A stretch of 64,000 nt of DNA, taken from contig JAHZFJ010000003.1 of assembly GCA_019421365.1 (NCBI GenBank), positions 62,001 to 126,000 on the forward strand, written 5' to 3'. The notes under the pieces were generated by a model. It had not been told where the DNA came from, did no database searches, and was given only the letters and a program-made list of their open reading frames with translations. Of this stretch, positions 42,955 to 51,333 are shown one piece after another (position 1 is the first letter of the stretch; the number at the start of each line of letters is the position of its first letter). Both the position numbers and the translations under genes were made by a program. The stretch is from Lachnospiraceae bacterium (lineage in GTDB: Bacteria; Bacillota; Clostridia; Lachnospirales; Lachnospiraceae).

Positions 42955-43179
42955 ATGACTAATATCACAGCAGATGTAAAGTGTCCATATTGTAAAATTG
43001 GATTTGAAATTAATGTAGATTTAGAAGCAGAAGATGAAAAAGAATTAGAGGGCGAAAACTCTTTCGACATCGATTTTGATGAAATGGAATGCCCTAATTG
43101 TGAAAACTTCTTTGCTATGCATGGTAAAGTAGAAAAAGTTGATGATGAATTCAAATTAACAATTGATTCTATTGACTAA
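42955..43179 (+). CDS. Small acidic CXXC zinc-ribbon protein (74 aa)
   Basis: Two CxxC knuckles, CPYC (about residue 10) and CPNC (about residue 46), bracket a strongly acidic stretch, which fits one zinc site. The order CPYC...CPNCENFFAMHGKV resembles small clostridial MJ0042/CPXCG-type ribbons. AGGAGG lies about 7 bases before ATG 42955. It has its own promoter and terminator, so it is a stand-alone gene. Function unknown. Confidence 0.8.
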   Translation: MTNITADVKCPYCKIGFEINVDLEAEDEKELEGENSFDIDFDEMECPNCENFFAMHGKVEKVDDEFKLTIDSID

Positions 43180-43208
43180 TCAAGCAAAATGAATATTATG
43201 TTTTATAT

Positions 43209-43233
43209 AAAAAGCTCCTTAGGAGCTTTTTTT
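43209..43233 (+). terminator. Terminator of the small zinc-ribbon gene
   Basis: AAAAGCTCC-TTA-GGAGCTTTT with a T run, 30 bases past the stop. Confidence 0.9.
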
Positions 43234-43267
43234 GATTTCTAATATTATAACTTTCTTAATACTCAAA

Positions 43268-43308
43268 AAGGGACGATTGCAAAATTAAGTATTTTGCAAT
43301 CGTCCCTT
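43268..43308 (-). terminator. Terminator of the htrA gene
   Basis: AAGGGACGATTGCAAAA pairs perfectly with its complement over 17 bases, loop TTAAGTA, starting eight bases past the stop at 43316. Confidence 0.88.
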
Positions 43309-43315
43309 AATATAT

Positions 43316-45028
43316 CTAATTTCCGAATCCAGGAATTTGGAAGGTTCCATCTTCACCAAAGAATTCACTAAAAGGATCTGTCTGTTGACTATCCTCATTA
43401 CTGTTGTCTGGAGTAGTTGATTCATTCGAGTCATTATTGTCTGACGTCGTAGTATCTTCCTGAATTACCTGTGACCTTTTCTTTAATTTAACCTTCAGCT
43501 CTTTCTCAACGAACTGACCATTCTCAAGTCTCTGAACTATTATTGTTACTTCCGTTCCTGCTCGATAACTTGATATTCTTTCTTGCATAGCTTCCATAGA
43601 AGTAACATCTGTATCATTAACCTTTGTTATAATATCTCTAGGTAAGATTCCACTCTTTTGTGCTGGACCACCTTCTACTACAGAATCAACATAAACACCT
43701 TCTGGCCAGCCGTAACCACTAATCATATCAGAAGCTACTGTACTACCTGCGATTCCAAGGAAACCTTCTTCCCCTTCTTCAATCTTCTCACGATTCATAA
43801 GTTCATTGATAATTGGCATAGCACGAGTAATTGGAATAGCAAATCCCATACCTTCTACAGCACTATCTGCATATTTTACAGAATTAATACCAATGACTTC
43901 GCCCGCGATATTAAGTAATGCGCCGCCACTATTACCTGGATTAATTGCTGCATCTGTTTGTAATAATGTCATTGTATTATTTTCAATAGAAACTTCTCTT
44001 TCTGTAGCACTAATATAACCAACCGTTGTTGATTGACCATAACCTAATGCATTTCCTATAGCGATAGCCATTTGTCCAACTTTGATATCATCAGAATTAC
44101 CTAAAGTGGCAATCTTAATTTTTCCCATTGTATCTTTACTGATATCATCTAACTTGACAGCAATTACAGCTAAATCAGCTGTACTATCTGTACCTTTAAT
44201 CTCTGCTTGATAGATTTCATCATCAATGAATTTAACAGCAATTGCTTTCGCACCATCCACTACATGGTTATTGGTAACAATCAATAATTCTGTATCGTTC
44301 TTACCAACGATAAATCCAGATCCGCTACCCTCAACCTCTTGTTCATAGTTTTGTCCCAACCAATCGCTATAAGATTGTGTCACGGTACTTGTGATTGCTA
44401 CAATAGAAGGCATTGTCTCATCAACTACATCGGATACATCTGTATTGTATACAACACCACCATTGGAAATCGTTGTTGTAGCTATTGAGTTATTGCCATT
44501 CCCCTGATTGATATTCAATGAATCTGAATTATTACCTCCTGCTAAGCTACCCTCTACAGGTCTAGCATCTGGGTTAATTACATAATATATCTCATTCGCT
44601 CCTAAGAACGTTATGCTTGCTATAAGACCGAAAGCAGCCGCTTTGGCTATGAACCCTACAACTCTCTTGCCTCTCTTCTTAGGTTTCTTCACTTCATTCT
44701 CACTCTGAGGTATATGTTGCTCTGAGAAGTTTTGTCCACTATTCATAAAATCGTCTTGTGGGATTTCTTCCTTAACATAGCGATATGATGTATCTTGATA
44801 TTGATAGGTATCATAGCCTTGACCATTGGTATACTGTCCATCTGTATACTGCGAATCATAATAACCTTGTGTATCATAAGATCCGTTATTATATTGATTT
44901 ACATCTGGATTACCAAAGTCTTGATTCAGATCTTGGTAAGCGTTTACATCATTGTTTGTATATTCATTTTCATGATTATTGAAATTATTATTTGAATTTA
45001 TATTATTGTTATCGTAATCCTTATCCAT
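43316..45028 (-). CDS. htrA: Membrane-anchored HtrA-like serine protease
   Basis: A 570-residue S1C protease. Residues 1-95 are a cytoplasmic, Asn/Gln/Tyr-rich low-complexity tail. A membrane helix follows at about 127-150. The protease domain has His in TNNHVVDGA, Asp in STADLAVIAV and Ser in NPGNSGGALLN, so the triad is intact. A PDZ domain follows at about 420-510 (GWPEGVYVDSVVEGGPAQKSG), with a Ser/Asn/Asp-rich tail. HtrA proteins remove misfolded exported proteins. Family members are about 400 aa; the extra length is the N-terminal tail. GGGAG precedes ATG 45028. Monocistronic; no CssRS genes nearby. Confidence 0.93.
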   Translation of the reverse strand: MDKDYDNNNINSNNNFNNHENEYTNNDVNAYQDLNQDFGNPDVNQYNNGSYDTQGYYDSQYTDGQYTNGQGYDTYQYQDTSYRYVKEEIPQDDFMNSGQNFSEQHIPQSENEVKKPKKRGKRVVGFIAKAAAFGLIASITFLGANEIYYVINPDARPVEGSLAGGNNSDSLNINQGNGNNSIATTTISNGGVVYNTDVSDVVDETMPSIVAITSTVTQSYSDWLGQNYEQEVEGSGSGFIVGKNDTELLIVTNNHVVDGAKAIAVKFIDDEIYQAEIKGTDSTADLAVIAVKLDDISKDTMGKIKIATLGNSDDIKVGQMAIAIGNALGYGQSTTVGYISATEREVSIENNTMTLLQTDAAINPGNSGGALLNIAGEVIGINSVKYADSAVEGMGFAIPITRAMPIINELMNREKIEEGEEGFLGIAGSTVASDMISGYGWPEGVYVDSVVEGGPAQKSGILPRDIITKVNDTDVTSMEAMQERISSYRAGTEVTIIVQRLENGQFVEKELKVKLKKRSQVIQEDTTTSDNNDSNESTTPDNSNEDSQQTDPFSEFFGEDGTFQIPGFGN

Positions 45029-45316
45029 ATGTTATCTCCCTTCTTGATAAAAACATCGTTAGTGAATGCATTATTAAATTAATTAATTATTTATTTGTTA
45101 TCATAACATAAAAATGTGTAAAGAATGTGAATAATAAGAAATAATTAAGAATTTTTTTGTTGTAGATTAAAAGTCGGTAATGTATTATAATAAGGACGTT
45201 ATGTCATAGCTTTTCCAATCTATGGTTATTACATAACAATTCAGTAATCCAATTTCTAATAGGTCTTCTGAATACCATTTTATACATTACGAGAATACAG
45301 AGGTGATTTCATATCC

Positions 45317-46717
45317 ATGATTAAAGATAATCAGAAAACATTTAATAGGTTTCATGGTATCTTGGACTTAATTGCGTTATTTATCGCTTACGCATTAAGT
45401 TACGTAACACGTTTTATTATCTTTAAGCCAGACAAGGGGTTCTTGCCATGGTCAACCATGTTATATTACTTCATATACCTTGTTCCTGCATATTCTATAA
45501 TTTATTATTTTTGTAATCTATATGCACCAAAGAGAAGTAAAGGACATAAGACAGAATTTTTTAATATTATTAAATCAAATATTGTAGGTACAATATATTT
45601 CATCCTAATCCTATATATCTTCAAAAAAGATATTAATGTTTCTCGTTCATTTTTAAGTATCTTCTTTATAATGAATGTGATCATTATGTACCTTTATCGA
45701 AGAATTCTGATGAAAATACTTCATTCCATCAGATCACATGGTTTCAATCTGAAGCACATATTAATAGTAGGTTATAGTCGTACCGCCGAAGGATACATCG
45801 ACCGGATACGTGCCAATCCTCAATGGGGTTATCATGTACTTGGCATCCTTGATGATACCATACAAGAAGGTTCTATGTACAAGAATATCAAAATTCTTGG
45901 TGATACCAATAAATTAACCGAATTACTTGAAAAGAATGATATTGATGAAATTGCTATTACGTTAAGTATTAGCGAATACTCTAAATTAGAACATCTTGTA
46001 GCTGCTTGTGAGAAATCTGGTGTACACACTTTATTTATTCCAGATTATAATAATATTATACCTACAAGACCATACATTGAAGATTTAAACGGTTTACCAA
46101 TAATCAATATTCGTCGTGTTCCACTTAGTAACACATTCAACAAGACAATTAAACGATGTATTGATATATTCGGAGCCTTAGTTGCTTTAATTATCTTCTC
46201 CATTCCAATGTTGATTGTAACTATTGCAATTAAGACAACATCTGAAGGACCATTGATTTACTCTCAGGTGCGCATAGGTCTTCATAATAAGGAATTCAAG
46301 ATGTTTAAATTTCGTTCTATGGAGATTCAATCGGAATCTGCTGAGAAGAAGGCCTGGACAACCTTAAACGATCCACGTGTTACTCCTATTGGTAAGTTCA
46401 TACGTAGGACGAGTATCGATGAATTGCCTCAGTTATTCAATGTCCTAAGAGGTGAGATGAGTTTGATTGGACCTCGTCCCGAAAGACCTTATTTCGTTGA
46501 AAAATTCAAGGAAGAGATTCCTCGTTATATGATTAAACATCAAGTTCGTCCAGGCTTAACTGGTTGGGCTCAAGTAAATGGTTATCGTGGTGATACTTCC
46601 ATTCGAAAACGTATTGATCACGATCTATACTATATTGAAAACTGGACCCTTGGGCTTGATATTAAGATATTATTTATGACTTTCTTTAAGGGCTTTATTA
46701 ACAAAAATGCATACTAA
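45317..46717 (+). CDS. Polyprenyl-phosphate sugar-1-phosphate transferase (WbaP/CpsE-like)
   Basis: A 466-residue membrane enzyme that starts a surface polysaccharide by moving a sugar-1-phosphate to undecaprenyl phosphate. Residues 1-130 hold four to five membrane segments, about 140-260 a Rossmann-like domain (LIVGYSRTAEGYIDRI), then one membrane segment and the bacterial sugar transferase domain. The domain motifs are KMFKFRSM, TPIGKFIRRTSIDELPQLFNVLRGEMSLIGPRPERP and PGLTGWAQVNGYRG. AGGTGAT is the ribosome binding site before ATG 45317. An LCP transferase follows 103 bases downstream. The sugar specificity cannot be read. Confidence 0.92.
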   Translation: MIKDNQKTFNRFHGILDLIALFIAYALSYVTRFIIFKPDKGFLPWSTMLYYFIYLVPAYSIIYYFCNLYAPKRSKGHKTEFFNIIKSNIVGTIYFILILYIFKKDINVSRSFLSIFFIMNVIIMYLYRRILMKILHSIRSHGFNLKHILIVGYSRTAEGYIDRIRANPQWGYHVLGILDDTIQEGSMYKNIKILGDTNKLTELLEKNDIDEIAITLSISEYSKLEHLVAACEKSGVHTLFIPDYNNIIPTRPYIEDLNGLPIINIRRVPLSNTFNKTIKRCIDIFGALVALIIFSIPMLIVTIAIKTTSEGPLIYSQVRIGLHNKEFKMFKFRSMEIQSESAEKKAWTTLNDPRVTPIGKFIRRTSIDELPQLFNVLRGEMSLIGPRPERPYFVEKFKEEIPRYMIKHQVRPGLTGWAQVNGYRGDTSIRKRIDHDLYYIENWTLGLDIKILFMTFFKGFINKNAY

Positions 46718-46725
46718 TACACGAA

Positions 46726-46800
46726 TGTAACCATAACTTCTACATTCGTCAACATAAGTGGTCGGGATACCTTCAAGCAAAACTTGGGCTGTATCTCGAC
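46726..46800 (+). other. Two hairpins between the sugar transferase and LCP genes
   Basis: ACGAATGTA with TACATTCGT (about 46722-46750) and GTCGGGATAC with GTATCTCGAC (46761-46800). Neither has a clear T run. They may affect readthrough between the two genes. Confidence 0.4.
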
Positions 46801-46820
46801 TTTATATCTAGGAGGAGCTT

Positions 46821-47876
46821 ATGAAAAACAAGCAAGGGAATTATGAAAATCAAAGAGAAATAGTGAAAAAAGTGAAGAAAAAAAAGAAAAAACGTCTTCG
46901 TAGACTAATCATTATTGAATTACTCGTAATTCTAGTATTAATACCTGTTGTATATCTTTACTTCCAACTTGGCCGTATCCCAAGACAAGAACTAAACCTT
47001 GATAATATTGAATTCAATAATATTGATTTAGAAGAATTAGATGGTTATCGCAATATTGCTGTATTTGGCGTCGATTCAAGAGCAAATGACTTAAAGAAGA
47101 ACACACGAAGTGACTCCATCATGATTGTAAGTATCAATAAGAAGACGAAAGACGTTAAAGTATGTTCCATCTATCGTGATACTTATGTATATATCGAGGG
47201 TCACGGCTATACCAAATTAAATCATGCCTATGCATATGGCGGACCTGAATTAGCGATTAACACCATTAATAAGAATTTTGACTTAAACGTTACCGATTTC
47301 GTTACAGTAAATTTCAGTGCAGTTACTAATGTAGTAGATTTACTTGGTGGTATCACTCTTGATATCAAAGAAGATGAATTAAAGCATGTAAATAACTATA
47401 CCCGTGACGTTGCTAAAATTAACGGTACAGATTATAAATATCTAAAGAAAGCTGGTAAGCAGACTGTAGATGGAACACAAGCAACCGCATATTGTCGTGT
47501 ACGTTACACTGCAGGTGGGGATTTTACTCGTGCCGAAAGACAACGTACGGTAATGGATCAGATTTTCAAAAAAGCAAAGAAAGCCAATCCTTTCACACTT
47601 GCTAAAGTTGCCAACAAAATGATTCCTCAAATTTATACTAGTTTATCCAACACAGAGATGCTCAGCCTAGGTAAAGATGTATTCGCATATGATATAAAAG
47701 ACCAATCTGGCTTCCCATTTGAAAAAACTGCAAAGAATATTGGCGGGGTATCCTATGTATTAGCTAATACACTTTCATCTAATGTTTCAGAACTGCATGA
47801 GTTTTTGTTTAACCAAAAAGACTATGAACCTTCTAAAACAGTAAAAGGTTATAGTGCTGAGATAGCTGCTAGGTAG
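46821..47876 (+). CDS. LCP (LytR-CpsA-Psr) family glycopolymer ligase
   Basis: A 351-residue membrane protein. A very basic cytoplasmic N-terminus (1-30) precedes a single membrane helix at about 32-50. The external LCP domain has FGVDSRANDLKKNTRSDSIM, SIYRDTYVYIEGHGYTKLNHAYAYGG and the AERQRTVMDQI block. LCP enzymes move undecaprenyl-linked glycopolymers (teichoic acid, capsule) onto peptidoglycan. AGGAGG precedes ATG 46821. The location beside a sugar transferase and a TagGH region supports a role in attaching that surface polymer. Confidence 0.93.
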   Translation: MKNKQGNYENQREIVKKVKKKKKKRLRRLIIIELLVILVLIPVVYLYFQLGRIPRQELNLDNIEFNNIDLEELDGYRNIAVFGVDSRANDLKKNTRSDSIMIVSINKKTKDVKVCSIYRDTYVYIEGHGYTKLNHAYAYGGPELAINTINKNFDLNVTDFVTVNFSAVTNVVDLLGGITLDIKEDELKHVNNYTRDVAKINGTDYKYLKKAGKQTVDGTQATAYCRVRYTAGGDFTRAERQRTVMDQIFKKAKKANPFTLAKVANKMIPQIYTSLSNTEMLSLGKDVFAYDIKDQSGFPFEKTAKNIGGVSYVLANTLSSNVSELHEFLFNQKDYEPSKTVKGYSAEIAAR

Positions 47877-47890
47877 TTACTAGGTCTTTA

Positions 47891-48177
47891 GTGTCAAAAG
47901 TTCTTATTTTCTCTTCTGAATGAATACTAGAAAATATTTATTCAGAAAAGGTTGATTGAAGTACTTGTGTATTATCAGTTTTGACGCAAAACTCTTATAC
48001 ATGTTCATAGCTTCTTCGCTGACGTACTATAACACAAAACACGCCAACAGAGAAGCAACTCTATGTGACTAAGAGTTTTGATTATCTACATTTATAATAC
48101 ACAAGTACTGGTAAGTCGTTTATTGAATAAATATTTCCTAGTATTCATTTTCAACGTTGTTTATGACCTTTTGACAC
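47891..48177. repeat. Large nested inverted-repeat element
   Basis: Four pairs of arms share one centre: GTGTCAAAAG at 47891-47900 with 48168-48177; a 25-base pair at 47920-47944 with 48124-48148 (one mismatch); GTACTTGTGTATTAT at 47961-47975 with 48094-48108 (perfect); and CAAAACTCTTA at 47987-47997 with 48070-48080 (perfect). Further short pairing (CTTCT/AGAAG) is inside. The central loop carries CACAAAACACGC (48033-48044), shared with the element at 51212-51307. No open frame of coding character. It may be a MITE-like repeat or a structured RNA. Confidence 0.75.
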
Positions 48178-48229
48178 ACATAACTCACTAGAAGTAGCCT
48201 TATTCAAAGCATAAATCTCCTTACCATTT

Positions 48230-48272
48230 AAAAACTCCGTGAATGTGGTAAATCTTCATTCACGGAGTTTTT
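48230..48272 (-). terminator. Terminator past the GH25 remnant
   Basis: AAAAACTCCGTGAATG and its perfect complement around an 11-base loop, with T run on both strands. Confidence 0.85.
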
Positions 48273-48537
48273 CTTTCTATCGTTCGACTTGAATCTTATA
48301 ATTTTCATCCATTGTTCTTCATCACCAAAGAAAACATTAAGATCAATTGAATGCATCAAAACAGCCCTTTTGATACACATTCCACATCTCTTCCGTAGCG
48401 TATATGATAGGCGTACGATTGTAGTACTCCTGAATGGTATCAAGATAAATCTGCAACTCTTCTCTTAACTTATCAACATCGGGTGGATTCTTTTTCTTAT
48501 TCTCGTAATATTCAACATCAACTACAGGAGGTAGCAT
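48273..48537 (-). pseudogene. Remnant of a GH25-family lysozyme
   Basis: Two pieces of a GH25 muramidase are visible in different frames. The first (48343-48537) reads PPVVDVEYYENKKKNPP and REELQIYLDTIQEYYNRTP IIYATEEMW, a typical mid-domain stretch. It stops at 48343. The second, in another frame, reads SIDLNVFFGDEEQWMK, the typical GH25 C-terminus. The middle of the domain (the WTFWQY-type region) and the whole N-terminal half with the catalytic DxE start are missing. It begins directly after the terminator of the neighbouring gene, with no ribosome binding site. A deletion and frame shift have inactivated it. Confidence 0.8.
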
Positions 48538-48545
48538 AGTTAAAA

Positions 48546-48612
48546 AATCTCAAAAAGTAATGCACCGGTGGCGAATACGAACTACCGCCACGACATTTAA
48601 CTTTTTGAGATT
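48546..48612 (-). terminator. Terminator of the CDP-glycerol transferase operon
   Basis: AATCTCAAAAAGT (48546-48558) and its perfect complement (48600-48612), with an inner GTGGCG/CGCCAC stem and T6 on the minus strand. It lies 15 bases past the stop at 48627. Confidence 0.85.
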
Positions 48613-48626
48613 ATTTTTCTATTTCT

Positions 48627-49802
48627 CTATTCTTCCTTCGAACTTACTAATTCAATTACACGTTCGGTAGATTTCCCATCGAAATATTGATAATGTCTAT
48701 CTCTAAACCATTCAATTCGTTCTAGATCATATTTATCTTCATATATATTCATCTTAATTGCTTCAATTACTTCATCCGTTGTAGAAGCTACCATACCTGG
48801 CACAAAGGCTTCATATGATTCGTAAAAGCCTCTTCCTTTGCTTTCAAAGTCTTCCAAATCATATGCATAAAAAATCATCGGTTTCTCTCTTAAACAATAT
48901 TCGTATATAATCGAAGAATAATCTGTTATAAGAGCATCTGCAACTAATAACAAGGTATTTGTATCAGTATAAGAAGATAGGTTGTATACCCTTCCCCTAT
49001 ACCTTTCTTCTTGTTCCTTTGTCCATGTATATTGTCTTGCTACAAATGGATGAAGCTTAATTATACATACTAGATCATCTGGTAGCTCATTAATGAATGC
49101 GTCCAAATCAAGTACCATTTTTGGATTCGCTACTTCATCATCACGAAATGTAGGGGCATATAATACAATTTTCTTCTCTTTTAATTCGGGATATTGACCA
49201 TAAAATGCTTTCTTATCATTACGTTGCTTCTTACTATCAAACAAGACATCTGTTCTAGGTAAACCTACTGCATAAACCTTATCCAATTCTATACCAAAAG
49301 CACCCGCATACTGTTCCCTAATCCCCTCAGCATTCACGATTAGATGAGTAATCGTCCGGTTAGCACGATTCTCTAGTTTCTTGAGATTACCTTCATTGGC
49401 ATCTTGGCCGAATTTTTTAATTGTTCCTGTTCCATGCCATAACTGCACTACCTTTGTCTTAGAAGAAAAGTGCAGATATGACATCGGCAAGAAAATGTTA
49501 TCTAAAAAGATATAGCTGGCTGTTGCCATATGGAATGGTTTCACCAAAAAGAAATTAAGAATGCTGTTAAATCTTCCTCCATTCTTAACTTCGGCAGTAT
49601 CTTCTTTCTTAATATAATAGAATTTATAATTTGGATTTTGCTTTTTCATTTCTTGAATAATCATACCAACATTACTATCCATACTACTATCATGTGTCAT
49701 AATACAGAATACTTTATGCTTATTAACTCTAGTAAAGATACGATCGATATAGAAGAAAAATGCAAAGAGCAAATATCCTATTTTTTTTGCTACTTGTTTC
49801 AT
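48627..49802 (-). CDS. CDP-glycerol glycerophosphotransferase family protein (TagB/TagF-like)
   Basis: A 391-residue cytoplasmic, membrane-bound enzyme of the TagB/TagF family that adds glycerol phosphate units from CDP-glycerol to a lipid-linked acceptor. It has VVQLWHGTGTIKKFG (catalytic His region), YAVGLPRTD, VLYAPTFRDDE and ADALITDYSSIIYEY. No GT2 domain; about the size of TagB. The membrane-binding amphipathic part at the N-terminus (residues 5-25) is hydrophobic. GGAG nine bases before ATG 49802 supports this start over 49817. It follows its paralogue by 17 bases. Confidence 0.9.
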   Translation of the reverse strand: MKQVAKKIGYLLFAFFFYIDRIFTRVNKHKVFCIMTHDSSMDSNVGMIIQEMKKQNPNYKFYYIKKEDTAEVKNGGRFNSILNFFLVKPFHMATASYIFLDNIFLPMSYLHFSSKTKVVQLWHGTGTIKKFGQDANEGNLKKLENRANRTITHLIVNAEGIREQYAGAFGIELDKVYAVGLPRTDVLFDSKKQRNDKKAFYGQYPELKEKKIVLYAPTFRDDEVANPKMVLDLDAFINELPDDLVCIIKLHPFVARQYTWTKEQEERYRGRVYNLSSYTDTNTLLLVADALITDYSSIIYEYCLREKPMIFYAYDLEDFESKGRGFYESYEAFVPGMVASTTDEVIEAIKMNIYEDKYDLERIEWFRDRHYQYFDGKSTERVIELVSSKEE

Positions 49803-49819
49803 GAATCTACTCTCCATTC

Positions 49820-51010
49820 CTACTTAATATGAGACTTAATGATTTCTACAACCTTTTCTGAAGCATGTCCATCATCTAGATGGTTGTATTTTTCAAGAAA
49901 TCTTGCGTATTTTGCTCTATAAGCGTTAGCATCATAATGTAAAATATCATCAATTAAGTCTTCCGTCTTAAGAGAAATTGGACCTGGTACATCAGAAACA
50001 AAATCAAAATAAAAACCTCTAAGGGTATCCTTATATTTCTCTAAATCATACGCATAGAAGAACATTGGTCGATTTAACAAACTATAATCAAACATAACAG
50101 AAGAATAATCTGTTATCAACATATCTGATACAAGATATAGGTTTGCAATATCATAACTCTTATCACAGTCATAGATAAATCCCTTATAATCCCCCCAATC
50201 AATGGAATCCTGAATGAGGTAATGATACTTAACAATACATACATACTCATCTTTTAACTTCTCCATAAACATATGGAAAGCTAAACTTGGATTGAATTTG
50301 TAACTTCCTTGACAATAGAACTCATCATCTCTCCATGTAGGGGCATATAAGATGACTTTCTTATCTAGTGGCAAACCAAGTTCTGTTTTAAGCTTTGTAA
50401 TCGTCTCTTCGTTATTGCCAGTGAATAAGATATCATTTCTTGGATATCCCACCTCTATCATCGTCTTATAGAAAGCAAATGCTCTACGAAAGATTGCTGT
50501 AGAATAAGAATTCTGCGATAATAGATAATCCCAAGTCTGAGCATTATCATAAAAGTCTTTCTTATATTCGTCAGTATCCTTTCCTTCTGCCATGGTTACT
50601 TCTTTCATATCAAGCGCTAACTTCTTAAGTGGTGTCCCATGCCATGTCTGGATATAGGTAACACCCTTTCTCTTAATTAAGAACTTAGGTTGTCTACAAT
50701 CAAAGACCCACACCTTAGCTACTGCCATATAATAAAGATAGTTAAAACGCCCATACTTTGCAATCTTAGCATTACCTGGTATCTTAATATTCTCATTCTC
50801 AAAAAACCAAACAATATGGTAAATCTGGTCTAACCCCTGTTCCACCATATTCTCATAGATTGCCTTTGGGTTCCCCGAATAATTTCTACCCAAATTACTA
50901 CCAAACACGATGGTCTTATTCTGTAATGGCAATATCTTATTCAATATTCTATATATTAGAACGACGCACTTCTTAACAATACTTCGAACTAATTGCAATA
51001 CTTTCCTCAT
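49820..51010 (-). CDS. CDP-glycerol glycerophosphotransferase family protein (TagB/TagF-like)
   Basis: A 396-residue paralogue with the same motifs: TYIQTWHGTPLKKLALDM, VGYPRNDILF, VILYAPTWRDDEF and SDMLITDYSSVMFDYS. It is closer to the C-terminal halves of the two large fusion proteins than to the gene downstream (WHGTPLKKL and YPRND are shared). AAGGAG precedes ATG 51010. It is first in a two-gene unit whose own promoter appears to lie at about 51205, with a repeat-rich leader. Confidence 0.9.
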   Translation of the reverse strand: MRKVLQLVRSIVKKCVVLIYRILNKILPLQNKTIVFGSNLGRNYSGNPKAIYENMVEQGLDQIYHIVWFFENENIKIPGNAKIAKYGRFNYLYYMAVAKVWVFDCRQPKFLIKRKGVTYIQTWHGTPLKKLALDMKEVTMAEGKDTDEYKKDFYDNAQTWDYLLSQNSYSTAIFRRAFAFYKTMIEVGYPRNDILFTGNNEETITKLKTELGLPLDKKVILYAPTWRDDEFYCQGSYKFNPSLAFHMFMEKLKDEYVCIVKYHYLIQDSIDWGDYKGFIYDCDKSYDIANLYLVSDMLITDYSSVMFDYSLLNRPMFFYAYDLEKYKDTLRGFYFDFVSDVPGPISLKTEDLIDDILHYDANAYRAKYARFLEKYNHLDDGHASEKVVEIIKSHIK

Positions 51011-51016
51011 AAAAAC

Positions 51017-51195
51017 TCCTTATTGAAGTAACTGTTCTGGTTAATAAGAAAATTGTTCTTGTTCCAATTGAATTGTTCCAGTTTGAATAAAAATACTTCT
51101 AATTAATATCAAAACTGTACTAGTTAATAACGATACTGTTTCAGTAAAAACCAAACTACCATCTTAAACGAAACTATTCAAGTAAAAACGATACT
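51017..51195 (-). repeat. Degenerate tandem repeats of about 21 bases in a tagF leader
   Basis: Read on the minus strand, the leader before ATG 51010 consists of about eight degenerate units of 20-22 bases, such as CAGTATCGTTATTAACTAGTA, CAGTTTTGATATTAATTAGAA (trimmed) and CAATTTTCTTATTAACCAGAA. Each begins with a C/TA-GT/AT and ends in AGAA or GGAA. They lie between a -10 at 51205-51210 and the ribosome binding site. It is not a CRISPR: units are contiguous without spacers. Their role is unknown. Confidence 0.5.
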
Positions 51196-51204
51196 CATCT
51201 ACAC

Positions 51205-51213
51205 ATTATATCA
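51205..51213 (-). promoter_or_regulatory. Extended -10 promoter for the two TagF-like genes
   Basis: TGA-TATAAT on the minus strand (TATAAT 51205-51210), at the edge of the inverted-repeat element; no good -35. Confidence 0.45.
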
Positions 51214-51307
51214 TACTTCTCGACTCGAATACTATGCTAAGAAACAATAGCACAGTAACTTAGATACGTAGCGTGTTTTGTGCATAGTATTCGTGCCAAG
51301 AAGTATG
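51212..51307. repeat. Inverted-repeat element with 26-base arms
   Basis: 51212-51237 (CATACTTCTCGACTCGAATA...) pairs with 51282-51307. The outer nine and the inner twelve bases match perfectly; only the five bases between differ. GCGTGTTTTGTG at 51271-51282 is the exact complement of CACAAAACACGC in the element at 47891-48177. Confidence 0.7.
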
Positions 51308-51333
51308 CTGATAAAGTCTAAGGAGTTTCGCCC

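Noticed and set aside
51017..51195. CRISPR array
   Set aside because: The repeats are contiguous, degenerate and lack spacers; no cas genes are in the window.
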